Assembly (NCBI GenBank): GCA_037384885.1
Contig: JARRNO010000015.1
Location: 1 to 15,627, forward strand
Length of the DNA: 15,627 nucleotides
Reading direction: 5' to 3'
DNA from: JARRNO01 sp037384885
GTDB lineage: Bacteria > Acidobacteriota > UBA4820 > DSQY01
In this document: positions 1 through 7,843 of the stretch, one piece after another
How the letters are laid out: the number at the start of each line of letters is the position of its first letter
Position numbering within the stretch: position 1 is the stretch's first letter
Program-made: the position numbers and the translations under genes
The notes under the pieces: model-generated
The model's database searches: none
Told to the model about the DNA's origin: nothing
Seen by the model: only the letters and a program-made list of their open reading frames with translations

Positions 1-739
1 CGTCGCCGTACTGCATGTACACGGCCCACCAGATGGCGATGATGCCGAACACGGCCAGCAGCGCGCTGATCCGCACCCAGAAGTCGTGGCGGTCCTTGGG
101 TTCCCGCGCGCTGACGAATCCGCCCTCGCCCGAACTCGTCGTATCGGCGTGGGCCACGTACTTGTCGAAGGAGATCAGGATGATCGTGGAAAGAACCATG
201 CCCACGCCCGCCGCGAAGAAAGCCCAGCGAAAGCCGTAAGCATCTGCCAGGACGCCTGCCACCAGGGGGGCGATGAACGCCCCGATGTTGATCCCCATGT
301 AGAAAATGTTGAAGGCTGAATCGCGCAGCGGGCTGTCGTGTTCGTATAGATTGCCAACCATGGTCGAAATGTTGGGCTTGAAGAAGCCGCCGCCCATGAT
401 CAGAAAGATCAGTCCCGGATAGAACAGCGAGACGCTGCCCGTGAACAGCAGAAACTGGCCGACGGCCATCAGCAGTGCTCCGATGTAGACCGTTTTCCGG
501 CATCCCAGGTACGCATCGGCAATCCACCCGCCGATGAGAGGCGTGATGTAGATCAACCCGGCATACAACCCATATATCAGATGAGGATCGAAAAAAGGCA
601 GCACCTTCAACTTCGGGAGATGCTGCGGTGAGGTCATGTAAAGCACGAACACGGCGAACATGGTGTAGAAGCTGAATCGCTCCCACATTTCGGTAAAGAA
701 CAGAACGTAGAGTCCGGGTGGATGCCGGCGTTCAGCCAT
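1..739 (-). CDS. POT-family proton-dependent peptide transporter, N-terminal half (runs off left edge)
   Basis: This is a proton-coupled oligopeptide symporter of the POT/PTR2 branch of the MFS, acting in the inner membrane. The 246 visible residues cover about the first half of a usual 450-550 residue protein. The family proton-coupling motif ExxERFxxY is intact (E17, E20, R21, F22, Y25), followed by the loop motif ADAYLGCRKT (74-83), a conserved lysine in helix 4 (GGGFFKPN, K121), and the PTR2 signature FNIFYMGINIGAF (143-155). Several hydrophobic helices are evident. The start ATG at 739 has a GGAGG Shine-Dalgarno six bases upstream and overlaps the end of pyrE by 8 bases, so it is probably translationally coupled as the last visible gene of the operon. 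The exact substrate (di/tripeptides or another POT substrate) cannot be told from this half. Confidence 0.93.
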   Translation of the reverse strand, partial: MAERRHPPGLYVLFFTEMWERFSFYTMFAVFVLYMTSPQHLPKLKVLPFFDPHLIYGLYAGLIYITPLIGGWIADAYLGCRKTVYIGALLMAVGQFLLFTGSVSLFYPGLIFLIMGGGFFKPNISTMVGNLYEHDSPLRDSAFNIFYMGINIGAFIAPLVAGVLADAYGFRWAFFAAGVGMVLSTIILISFDKYVAHADTTSSGEGGFVSAREPKDRHDFWVRISALLAVFGIIAIWWAVYMQYGD

Positions 740-1310
740 TCTCTTCCTCCTGGTCTTGGGCGGTCTCTCCGAATATTTCCGTCCGCCGGGTTACCGGATA
801 AAAGGGATATTTTTCTGCAATCGTCTCGGTCCCGCCTTCCTCGCGGTCGAGGAGCGCCATCACCGCTACGACTTCCAAGCCAAACTCTTCGGCGCGCTCA
901 ATGGCCCTGAGCGTGGAGCCGCCCGTGGTGACCACGTCGTCCACCACGATGACCCTCTGTCCAGGTTCCACGGGGCCTTCGATCCAGCGGTTCGTTCCGT
1001 GTCCCTTGGCTTCCTTTCTGACGATGAAGGCGTCAAGCGCCGGCGGTACGCCGCGGCTCACGGCGGCCACGGCCGAGACGATGGGATCTGCGCCGAGCGT
1101 CATGCCGCCGATGGCCTCCGCTTCAATCGCCTGGTCGCGGATGAGCTGGAGAAAGCACGACGCCGTGAGCCAGGCGCCTTCGGACGTGAGCGTGGTCAAT
1201 TTGGAATCGAAATAGTAGCGGCTTCTGCGCCCGGAAGCGAGAAGGAAATCGCCGGTCTTGAGAGAACGGGTCTTCAGCAGATGTTTCAGACGTTCACGTT
1301 CCTGGCTCAT
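732..1310 (-). CDS. pyrE: Orotate phosphoribosyltransferase
   Basis: PyrE transfers ribose-5-phosphate from PRPP to orotate to give OMP in cytosolic de novo pyrimidine synthesis. The 192-residue length is normal for the short bacterial type. The PRPP-binding loop VIVVDDVVTTGGST lies at 120-133. The mobile catalytic loop with RKEAKGHGT (98-106) provides the conserved Lys and His. The substrate-side segment IGGMTLGADPI is at 67-77. The start ATG has GGGGAG about seven bases upstream, inside the 3' end of the preceding methyltransferase gene (17-base overlap); the 3' end overlaps the transporter gene by 8 bases. No other pyr genes are present, so its place in this operon is not pathway-based. 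Confidence 0.96.
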   Translation of the reverse strand: MSQERERLKHLLKTRSLKTGDFLLASGRRSRYYFDSKLTTLTSEGAWLTASCFLQLIRDQAIEAEAIGGMTLGADPIVSAVAAVSRGVPPALDAFIVRKEAKGHGTNRWIEGPVEPGQRVIVVDDVVTTGGSTLRAIERAEEFGLEVVAVMALLDREEGGTETIAEKYPFYPVTRRTEIFGETAQDQEEENG

Positions 1311-2532
1311 TGTTGCTCTCCCCTATGACGTTGCCTGCGAATCTAGCAAGGTGCGAACCCTCCCAGGTAACCTTTCCGCAGCAGGGACACACCTGAAACC
1401 GGCGGTGAGTCAGATAGGTGTAAGGCGGCACAAATCCCCGCACCATTTCGCGCTTCACGGCCGTCGTCGGCGCGTTGCAATTCAGGCAGCGCGGCGCTCC
1501 GGGAGCCGGCGCCGGGCCGAATTTCTCCCGCACCAAACGGAGCTGGCTTGCCGGCCTGTCGGCATCGGGGTTGAAAGCCTCGCCTCCCGCTTTCCGGTAT
1601 TGTCTCACAAGCAGCCGGTCCCGTGTAAGGAGAACTCTTTTCGCCCTCAGCGCCTCACAAAGTATCCACTCGTCATCGGATTGACGCGCGTAAGCTGCAT
1701 CGTAACCGAGCAGCCGGAGGTAGTGCGCCAGCCTGCCGACCATGCAGTCGCAAAAGAAGTTCGGACCGGGTCCCCTGTCTCCGTGAAGCACGGATGCCAT
1801 TTCGGGAGTGTCGCTGCCGGCCGGACCTTTCAGGAAGAGGTCCGGAAGGTAAAGACATCCCTTCCCATGGTTTCGCCTTGCCTGTATGACCAGAATATAG
1901 GGAGGAGACCCGGGCGTATGGCGCACCGCCCGGACCAACCGGGGATAGAGTCCGGCTCCCTCCAGGCCCTTACGCACTTCCCCCAACCGCTCTGCAGGGC
2001 AGAGGAAGACAAACCTTCCGCCGGGGGCCAGCGCGCGCGCCGCGGCGGCTGCCAGTTCCAGTACCGAACACGCAACACCCTGCCTGGACAGGGCTTTCTG
2101 GGAATCCGGGCTGCTCCGTCCCCGCCGCGGATCGAAATAGGGCGGGTTGGAAACAACCACGTCGAACCGGCGGCCGGCTAGAAGTTCGGGATCCCGGAAA
2201 TCCCCATGGATGATAGACGCGGTCTCATCCCATCCGTTTTCTACCAGGTTCAGCCGGGCCAGGGAAGCCAGGGAATCTTGTATTTCAACGCCGGCCATCA
2301 CAGCAGGATGGTGACGGAAGCCGAGCAGAAGTAAAAGAATACCGGCGCCCGTCCCAAGGTCCAGTACACTCTCTTCGTCCCGAACCCAGGCACACCCAGC
2401 CAGCACCACCGAATCCACGTTGAACCGGTATCCTTTACGCGGCTGCAGCACCTGCACTTTACCGTCCAGGAACCGGGTGACCTCTGCGTTCTTGCCCCGG
2501 CCCGCGTTCAGGGAACGGCTGTTTTCAGCCAC
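1294..2532 (-). CDS. TrmN6-like N6-adenine methyltransferase fused to a Mut7-C RNase-like domain
   Basis: The 412-residue product has two apparently complete domains. Residues about 10-230 look like a TrmN6/YfiC-type class I SAM methyltransferase, the family that makes N6-methyladenosine at position 37 of tRNA1(Val) in E. coli: SAM loop DLGTGAG (58-64) and catalytic NPPY (129-132). Residues about 257-400 match Mut7-C (DUF82), a PIN-like RNase-fold domain: FFCDCMVGRLAHYLRLLGYD with Asp262, LLTRD with Asp305, then a zinc ribbon with Cys349/Cys352 and Cys382/Cys385. I chose the GTG at 2532 because AAAGGA lies about eight bases upstream and it gives an 8-base overlap with larB; an in-frame ATG at 2640 would add 36 residues without homology, deep inside larB. 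The internal ATG at 1800 lacks a ribosome site, so a single fused protein is likely. RNA as the shared substrate is an inference. Confidence 0.85.
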   Translation of the reverse strand: MAENSRSLNAGRGKNAEVTRFLDGKVQVLQPRKGYRFNVDSVVLAGCAWVRDEESVLDLGTGAGILLLLLGFRHHPAVMAGVEIQDSLASLARLNLVENGWDETASIIHGDFRDPELLAGRRFDVVVSNPPYFDPRRGRSSPDSQKALSRQGVACSVLELAAAAARALAPGGRFVFLCPAERLGEVRKGLEGAGLYPRLVRAVRHTPGSPPYILVIQARRNHGKGCLYLPDLFLKGPAGSDTPEMASVLHGDRGPGPNFFCDCMVGRLAHYLRLLGYDAAYARQSDDEWILCEALRAKRVLLTRDRLLVRQYRKAGGEAFNPDADRPASQLRLVREKFGPAPAPGAPRCLNCNAPTTAVKREMVRGFVPPYTYLTHRRFQVCPCCGKVTWEGSHLARFAGNVIGESNNEPGT

Positions 2533-3328
2533 CTTGCCTGTCCTTTGGAGGCTTTTCTTCTTTCTTCCGAGCCGGGCCTGCAACAACGAGGTGATTGATG
2601 AGCGCCGCGGCATAGCCTGCGGAGAATCCGCCGTCCACATTGACCACGACGAGCCCCGGCACGCACGAAGACAGCATGGCCATCAGGGGCGTCCGGCCTT
2701 CGTCGTGCACGCCCAGCCCCACCGACGTCGGCACGCCGATGACAGGCGCCCCCGTCAAGCCCGCCACCACGGAAGGCAGCGCGCCTTCCATCCCGGCGAC
2801 AGCCACCACCACGTTGGCCCGCCTCAGCTCGGGGATGAGATCGATGATCCGGTGCAGGCCGGCCACGCCAACGTCCGGCCTCACCATTGTTTTCGCCCCA
2901 AGATACCGCGCCGTCCAGAACGCCTCGTCCACCACGGGGCGGTCGCTCGTTCCACCGGAGACGATGACCACGCGGCCCTCCCCTTCTCCGGGAGGTGGTC
3001 CGAGGTAGCCGAGGCGGGCCCGTTGATGATAATCAAAGCCGGGGAAGGCGCGCCTCAACAAGTTGGTTTTCCTGGGGGGGAGCTGGGTTATGATGGCGGG
3101 AATTTCCCGCTTCTCGTATTCGGCCAAAATCTCGGCGAGGTTCTCGGATGTCTTGCCCAGCGCAAGAACCGCCTCGGGGAATCCCCGTCGAAGCCAGCGA
3201 TGGCTGTCCAGTCGAGCTTCCCCCAGATCGCTGTAGGGCAAGGCCGCCAGGTCTTCGAGAGCGTCATCCGGCGATCGCCGGCCGTTCGCCACGTCATCAA
3301 GTAGTCGCTTGAGCTTTTCAGGATTCAT
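2525..3328 (-). CDS. larB: Nickel-pincer cofactor biosynthesis protein LarB
   Basis: LarB carboxylates and hydrolyses nicotinic acid adenine dinucleotide to pyridinium-3,5-biscarboxylic acid mononucleotide, the first step to the nickel-pincer nucleotide used by lactate racemase and other LarA-type enzymes. The 267-residue protein has the expected small N-terminal region and a PurE-like C-terminal domain: SGGTSDRPV (124-132), AGMEGALPSVVAGL (178-191), GVPTSVG (198-204) and NVDGGFSAGYAA (230-241). The conserved cysteine in SSCVPGL (C222) corresponds to the residue described as forming the substrate adduct in this family. The lysine/proline-rich tail (253-267) is an extension. The start overlaps the preceding phosphatase gene by 11 bases. 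The partner genes larC, larE and larA are not in the window. Confidence 0.93.
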   Translation of the reverse strand: MNPEKLKRLLDDVANGRRSPDDALEDLAALPYSDLGEARLDSHRWLRRGFPEAVLALGKTSENLAEILAEYEKREIPAIITQLPPRKTNLLRRAFPGFDYHQRARLGYLGPPPGEGEGRVVIVSGGTSDRPVVDEAFWTARYLGAKTMVRPDVGVAGLHRIIDLIPELRRANVVVAVAGMEGALPSVVAGLTGAPVIGVPTSVGLGVHDEGRTPLMAMLSSCVPGLVVVNVDGGFSAGYAAALINHLVVAGPARKKEEKPPKDRQGG

Positions 3329-5711
3329 CAGCCTTCAACACGAGGAGCGTGAGGTCGTCCGCACGGGGCGTCTCGGCGCAAAATCCGTCCACCGCACGGG
3401 TCACGCGTCCCACCACTTCCGCCGGATCAAGAACAGACGTCCCCTTCAGGGCGCTGCCCAGACGCTCCATCCCGAATTCATCGCCCACCTTGTTCATCGC
3501 CTCGGTGACCCCGTCCGTATACACCACCAGCATCTCTCCGGCGCCGAGGAAGAGAGAGCAGGGCTCCAGGCTGTCCACGAAGACGTCGTCGGACATCAGC
3601 CCGAGCACCAGTCCCCTGGGCCCAAGCGCCCTGGCGTCGCCGTCTGTGACCAGGAAGGGGGGATTGTGTCCGGCCGAAAGGATCTGCACCTCGCTGGTTG
3701 ACGGATCGAGAACCAGCGCGCAAAGCGTCAGAAATGTCCCGTCTTCCGAGAAACGCTTGAAGAGCGTGTTCAAGTGGCAGAGGATCTGCGTGTGCCCCCC
3801 TTCAAGGCGCGAGACAGCGTGAAGGATGCCCTTCGTCAGCGTCATGTAGAACGCGGCCTTCACCCCCTTTCCGGACACGTCGCCCAGAAGAATGAGCCAT
3901 TTCCCTCCAGGTAGGGCGAAATAGTCGTAGTAGTCGCCGCCCACCTCCATGGCCGGCTGGCAGACCGCACTCAGGCTAAAACCAGGGATATGGGGCGTTT
4001 CACGCGGCAGGAACCTGTTCTGGAGGCTTCTTGCAATTTCCAGTTCTCGGGCGAAACGCTCCCTTTCGCGGAGCCTGCTCAGGTAAACCGGCTCATAGGG
4101 CACCAGATCAGCAAGCTTGCGCCCCGTGGCTCCGAAGACCGCCATTGCGATAAAACCGGCCAGAAGGAGCCCGTCTGCGGCGAGTCCCTGGTAGAAGATG
4201 CCGGGGCGGTGCGCGGTGAAACAGGCGCCCGCATTACGGACAACCATTGGGATGTAGAGGACGAGAAAGCCCGCCAGGTATCCGCCCTTGTCCATGGCGA
4301 TAAAAAGCAACAGCCCAGCCAGGAAAGCGGTGCCCAATGCGACGAGGAACGGCCCCACGGGAAAGACTACGGCGTTCGCCAGGGAAAATAGCGCCGAAAA
4401 CACCAAGGCGGCGACAATGCGGGGGAACCTGAGCCGGAAAAACGGATAAAGGATTCCCAGGAAAACAGGGACGATCAACAGAATCTTTGGAAGTGGCAGC
4501 AGCAGGGAGTTGACCGTCAGTCCGCCCGGGATCGAAAGGCTTTCAAGACGGAGGTTTGTCGGCAGCAGGACCAGACCACGGACCGCCGCTGTCCGATAGG
4601 CCAGCAATAGAACCGACGGAATTCCGAGCAGGAGAAGACCGGTCGCCCCGGACCACAAAATGCATCGCCCCAGTTCCCGGACGTTCCATTGGTTCTTGAA
4701 GACCAGGTCGGTCAGGGCCAGCTTCCCCGGAATCGCTTCACGAAGGAAGGACTCTCCGGTAATCCAGACGAGTGAAAAGAAAAGACCGGCAGCCACGGCG
4801 ACGACGAGGGCCGAGATGAGGCCCATCACCCACCCTTGCGAGGGCTTCATGAGGGTGTCGAAAAAGCCCAGAAGGCCCACCATCAGTATCAGCTTTTTCA
4901 CGTGGTTGAGGTCCACCTCGTCACGCCGGAGTTTCTGGACAAAGAGGAAGATCACGAGCAATGCGAGAAAAAACCAGATGGTGATGGAAAACAGGGGGAG
5001 AATCAGCCGGCGTCCCACGTTGGGCGTGGTGTTGGGTGGGAAATGGATGCTGCGATGAAAGGACGTAATGTAGCCGTCCTCGAGAGTCACCTGGTACTGG
5101 TTTTGAATGCCGGGCAGCCCCGGGATGGGGGCCGACCATTCAAAATGATAGCGCTGCCTGCCCTGCACCTGTCCCTGGTTGTAGGAAGTCTGCGTGAGCG
5201 TGCCCACGTCCACGCCGACCAGGCGCAGGAGATCTTCCGCCTTCTCCCGGGCGTCCTTCAGCGATAGCGTTACCGGCTGCCGGTTGCTGCCTGAAAGGAT
5301 GTCCATTCCCAGGATCTGGCCGCGGCCGCCCACGTTCATGGTCATGAGGGGTTCCGTGTCGGCCATCCGCCAGTTCTTGAGCGTACTATGAGGAACAACG
5401 CTGTAAGACCACTGCAGGACGGGCACCCTCTCAGAGGTCCAGTAGCTGGTGGCCTTGATGCCGAAGAGCCTCTGCATCCTTCGCAGCGTCGTCTCGTCAA
5501 GCTTGGTTTCCAGGCGGAGCGAAACCTGGGAAGAGGGGTCCAGCACCCGCTGGGAAGTGAGCCGCACCTTCGCTCGAACGGCTCCTTCGTTGAAGGTGGC
5601 CAGGCCGAGCGGCGCGTTCACGAGCGGGTTCACCCACTTCATGTACACGAGAAGTGAGGCCAGGGCCAGAACCACGAGAATCAGCCTTCCCAAGAGGCGG
5701 TTCAGTTTCAT
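3318..5711 (-). CDS. Membrane-anchored SpoIIE/RsbU-type PP2C serine phosphatase
   Basis: The 797-residue protein begins with one signal-anchor helix (about 7-24), then an extracytoplasmic region of about 210 residues, then about eight or nine hydrophobic helices between 237 and 527, a short coiled stretch (RLRERERFARELEIARSLQ, 546-564) and a SpoIIE phosphatase domain (about 565-797). All PP2C metal-site motifs are intact: VGGDYYD (590-596), GDVSGKG (610-616), SAGHNPP (679-685), YTDGVTEA (731-738) and RADDLT (783-788). Such enzymes usually dephosphorylate anti-sigma-factor antagonists in partner-switching cascades, here probably gated by an envelope signal. No anti-sigma factor or STAS antagonist lies nearby, so the target is unknown. 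It is the first gene of the overlapping operon. The extracytoplasmic part looks PepSY/YcdB-like at a glance, which is uncertain. Confidence 0.9.
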   Translation of the reverse strand: MKLNRLLGRLILVVLALASLLVYMKWVNPLVNAPLGLATFNEGAVRAKVRLTSQRVLDPSSQVSLRLETKLDETTLRRMQRLFGIKATSYWTSERVPVLQWSYSVVPHSTLKNWRMADTEPLMTMNVGGRGQILGMDILSGSNRQPVTLSLKDAREKAEDLLRLVGVDVGTLTQTSYNQGQVQGRQRYHFEWSAPIPGLPGIQNQYQVTLEDGYITSFHRSIHFPPNTTPNVGRRLILPLFSITIWFFLALLVIFLFVQKLRRDEVDLNHVKKLILMVGLLGFFDTLMKPSQGWVMGLISALVVAVAAGLFFSLVWITGESFLREAIPGKLALTDLVFKNQWNVRELGRCILWSGATGLLLLGIPSVLLLAYRTAAVRGLVLLPTNLRLESLSIPGGLTVNSLLLPLPKILLIVPVFLGILYPFFRLRFPRIVAALVFSALFSLANAVVFPVGPFLVALGTAFLAGLLLFIAMDKGGYLAGFLVLYIPMVVRNAGACFTAHRPGIFYQGLAADGLLLAGFIAMAVFGATGRKLADLVPYEPVYLSRLRERERFARELEIARSLQNRFLPRETPHIPGFSLSAVCQPAMEVGGDYYDYFALPGGKWLILLGDVSGKGVKAAFYMTLTKGILHAVSRLEGGHTQILCHLNTLFKRFSEDGTFLTLCALVLDPSTSEVQILSAGHNPPFLVTDGDARALGPRGLVLGLMSDDVFVDSLEPCSLFLGAGEMLVVYTDGVTEAMNKVGDEFGMERLGSALKGTSVLDPAEVVGRVTRAVDGFCAETPRADDLTLLVLKADES

Positions 5712-5720
5712 AGGATATCC

Positions 5721-5749
5721 AGCATAGTAGAGCGGGACCCGATTTGCAA
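5721..5749 (-). promoter_or_regulatory. Sigma70-like promoter of the phosphatase-larB-pyrE operon
   Basis: On the minus strand TTGCAA (5749-5744) and TATGCT (5726-5721) are separated by exactly 17 bases. The predicted start of transcription falls near 5714, only a few bases before the ATG at 5711, leaving no room for a Shine-Dalgarno sequence. Confidence 0.65.
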
Positions 5750-5838
5750 TAGAATACAGGAAGAAAACGGGAAGCGCGGATCACCGCCGCGTGAGCGCCG
5801 CCGCTTCGCAGTTCGCCCTTCCTCTTTTTCGCCCAGCG

Positions 5839-5867
5839 TTGAAACGGCTATGTAATCCCGTTATGAT
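5839..5867 (+). promoter_or_regulatory. Sigma70-like promoter of cysS
   Basis: TTGAAA (5839-5844) and TATGAT (5862-5867) are 17 bases apart, placing the transcription start near 5874 and giving a leader of about 60 bases. The leader holds a small GC hairpin (5897-5912, GAGGGC against GCCCCTC with one bulge) ahead of the ribosome site. It is too short for a T-box. Confidence 0.65.
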
Positions 5868-5934
5868 GGACGGGCTCGGATTGGAAGCCGACACGGGAGG
5901 GCGCCGCCCCTCGATCCTCTATGAAAGGACATCC

Positions 5935-7323
5935 ATGATCCGCTTTACAAACACCTTGACGCGCCGGCTCGAGGAATTCGTCCCCCTGAAACCGGGGCGA
6001 GTGAATCTCTACAGCTGCGGCCCCACCGTTTACGATTACGCCCACATCGGTAATTTCCGCACGTTCGTGTGGGTGGATTTTCTGGTTCGCTTCCTTCAAT
6101 GGGAAGGGCTTAGCGTCAAGCATGTGATGAACCTGACGGACATTGACGATAAAACCATCCGGCGCTCGAACGAAGAAGGAGTCCCCCTGAGAGAGCTGAC
6201 GGACCGGTTCGCCCGCGCTTTCTTCGAAGACTTGGAAACCCTTCACATTCTTCCGGCCGATATCTATCCCAGGGCGACCGAGCACGTAGAGCAGATGCAG
6301 GACCTCCTAAAGTCCCTGGAATCGCGGGGACTCACATACCTCTCGGGCGATTCCCTCTACTACAGGATCCGCGGATTTCTTCCCTACGGACTCCTCAGCC
6401 ACCTGGATAAAGACGGGATGAAGGACGGGGCGCGCGTGGAGTCCGACGAATACGACAAGGAATCTCCGCGCGATTTTGTTCTCTGGAAGGGATCAAAACC
6501 CGGTGAACCTTCGTGGAACAGCCCCTGGGGCGACGGGCGGCCGGGGTGGCACCTGGAGTGCTCGGCCATGAGCACGCACTACCTGGGCGACACTTTCGAC
6601 ATCCACACCGGCGGCGCGGACCTGGTCTTTCCCCACCACGAAAACGAGATTGCCCAGAGCCAGGGCGCCACAGGAAAACCACCGGTAAGATACTGGCTCC
6701 ACGCTGCTTTTCTCCTGATTAACGGCGAAAAGATGAGCAAATCCAAGGGGAATTACTATACGCTGAGGGACCTGCTCGAAAGGGGAGAAGATCCCGACGC
6801 CGTCCGGTACCTTCTGCTGTCCGTCCCCTACCGCAAGCAGTTGAACTTTACGCTGGACGGCCTGGAGGCGGCCGGAAGCGCCCTGCAGAGAATCCGCGAT
6901 TTCACGGCCCGCTTCAAGGATTCGCCCCGGTCCGCGAGCGCCAACGGTGAACTGAGATCTGCCATCCAGGCCCACCGCACAGCCTTCCGCGCGGCGCTCG
7001 AGGACGACCTCAACAGCGCCAATGCCCTGGGAGAGCTTTTTGAAGCGATCAGGACGGCAAACGTGGCTCTCGACGCCGGCGGACTTTCGCAGGGCGCAGC
7101 GCAGGAAATGGAGATTCTTCTCTCGGATTTTGAAGCGGTTTTCGGCCTTGAAACATCGCCCCGCGTCCTGCTCGATGCAGATATCGAAGCCCTGATTGAG
7201 AAACGCCAGCAGGCCCGGCGAGAGAAAAATTTTGCCGAGGCGGACAGGATTCGGGACGAGCTGAAGGGTAAAGGCATCATCCTCGAGGACACCCCTCAGG
7301 GCGTGCGCTGGAAACGGGCCTGA
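5935..7323 (+). CDS. cysS: Cysteinyl-tRNA synthetase
   Basis: CysS charges tRNA(Cys) with cysteine in the cytosol. The 462-residue length is typical. The class I signatures are HIGN (37-40) and KMSKS (266-270). The active-site zinc ligands are all present: C28 in SCGPTVYD, C209 in WHLECSAM, H234 and E238 in FPHHENE; the residue numbers coincide with those of the E. coli enzyme. The C-terminal DALR and anticodon-binding regions follow. I chose the ATG at 5935 because the protein then begins MIRFTNTLTRR, as in the family, with AAAGGA a few bases upstream. An in-frame ATG at 5791 would add 48 unrelated residues and lies upstream of the promoter. It is a single-gene unit, divergent from the phosphatase operon and convergent with the TPM operon 22 bases downstream. 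Confidence 0.97.
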   Translation: MIRFTNTLTRRLEEFVPLKPGRVNLYSCGPTVYDYAHIGNFRTFVWVDFLVRFLQWEGLSVKHVMNLTDIDDKTIRRSNEEGVPLRELTDRFARAFFEDLETLHILPADIYPRATEHVEQMQDLLKSLESRGLTYLSGDSLYYRIRGFLPYGLLSHLDKDGMKDGARVESDEYDKESPRDFVLWKGSKPGEPSWNSPWGDGRPGWHLECSAMSTHYLGDTFDIHTGGADLVFPHHENEIAQSQGATGKPPVRYWLHAAFLLINGEKMSKSKGNYYTLRDLLERGEDPDAVRYLLLSVPYRKQLNFTLDGLEAAGSALQRIRDFTARFKDSPRSASANGELRSAIQAHRTAFRAALEDDLNSANALGELFEAIRTANVALDAGGLSQGAAQEMEILLSDFEAVFGLETSPRVLLDADIEALIEKRQQARREKNFAEADRIRDELKGKGIILEDTPQGVRWKRA

Positions 7324-7345
7324 TCAAGAAGGCGCGGGATTCGCT

Positions 7346-7834
7346 TCAGGTATCCTCATCGCCGCTGTCTCCGGAGGCGGTGGGTTTTCCACCCGTAAAA
7401 TCCACATCGTCGGGCAGTTCATCCACGTCGTCCGCCCGGTGCGGGAAATGGGTTTTCAGCCGCCGGCCGGTTTCCTCGATTCCGTGAATCAGACCTCCGG
7501 TAAAGTCCGCTTCGCGAAATTTCGAGGACATGGCTTGGGCCACTCCTTCCCAGAAATCCTGACCCACGTGGTTGTGGATCCCTTCGTCCCCCAGCACCAC
7601 GAAACGCCGCCGGGAGGGCACGACGAAGATCAGGACGCCGTTTCTCTCCTTGGTGCGGGTCATCCCCAATCGCGAGAAGGCGCCCCGGGCCGCCCGATGC
7701 ACGCTCCCCCAGAAGAAAGGAGCCACGGAGACCCGTATCTCTCCCGAGGTTTCGGCCTCGGCCTTTTCGATCGCGTCGCGGATTCGGTCCGCGTCGATCA
7801 CCCGTTTCAGCCTGCGACGGCTCATTCGTCTCAT
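7346..7834 (-). CDS. TPM-domain protein (cytosolic-looking)
   Basis: This 162-residue protein carries a TPM fold (about 12-130) starting with RIRDAIEKAEAETSGEIRVSV, followed by NGVLIFVVPSRRRFVVLGDEGIH, the core strand pattern of the family. Unlike the neighbouring YgcG-like protein it has no signal peptide and no glycine tail; it starts with a basic MRRMSRRRLKR stretch and ends with an acidic tail (about 131-162, rich in Asp and Gly). The start at 7834 has AGGAGG five bases upstream and follows the ygcG-like gene by 9 bases, so it is the last gene of the lemA operon. TPM proteins are linked to envelope or photosystem assembly and repair in known cases, but the biochemical role here is unknown. 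Confidence 0.87.
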   Translation of the reverse strand: MRRMSRRRLKRVIDADRIRDAIEKAEAETSGEIRVSVAPFFWGSVHRAARGAFSRLGMTRTKERNGVLIFVVPSRRRFVVLGDEGIHNHVGQDFWEGVAQAMSSKFREADFTGGLIHGIEETGRRLKTHFPHRADDVDELPDDVDFTGGKPTASGDSGDEDT

Positions 7835-7843
7835 GAACGCCTC

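Noticed and set aside
1258..2181. Plus-strand open frame (307 codons) opposite the methyltransferase-Mut7-C gene
   Set aside because: The opposite strand has clear catalytic motifs of two families; this frame has none.
5868..5934. T-box or other riboswitch in the cysS leader
   Set aside because: The predicted leader is only about 60 bases, with one small hairpin, and shows no T-box sequence or antiterminator.
7357..7388. Hairpin CATCGCC/GGCGGTG followed by four T as a terminator for cysS
   Set aside because: Seven-base stem with a G-U pair, a 12-base loop and a short T-run, inside the 3' end of the convergent TPM gene; too weak to call.
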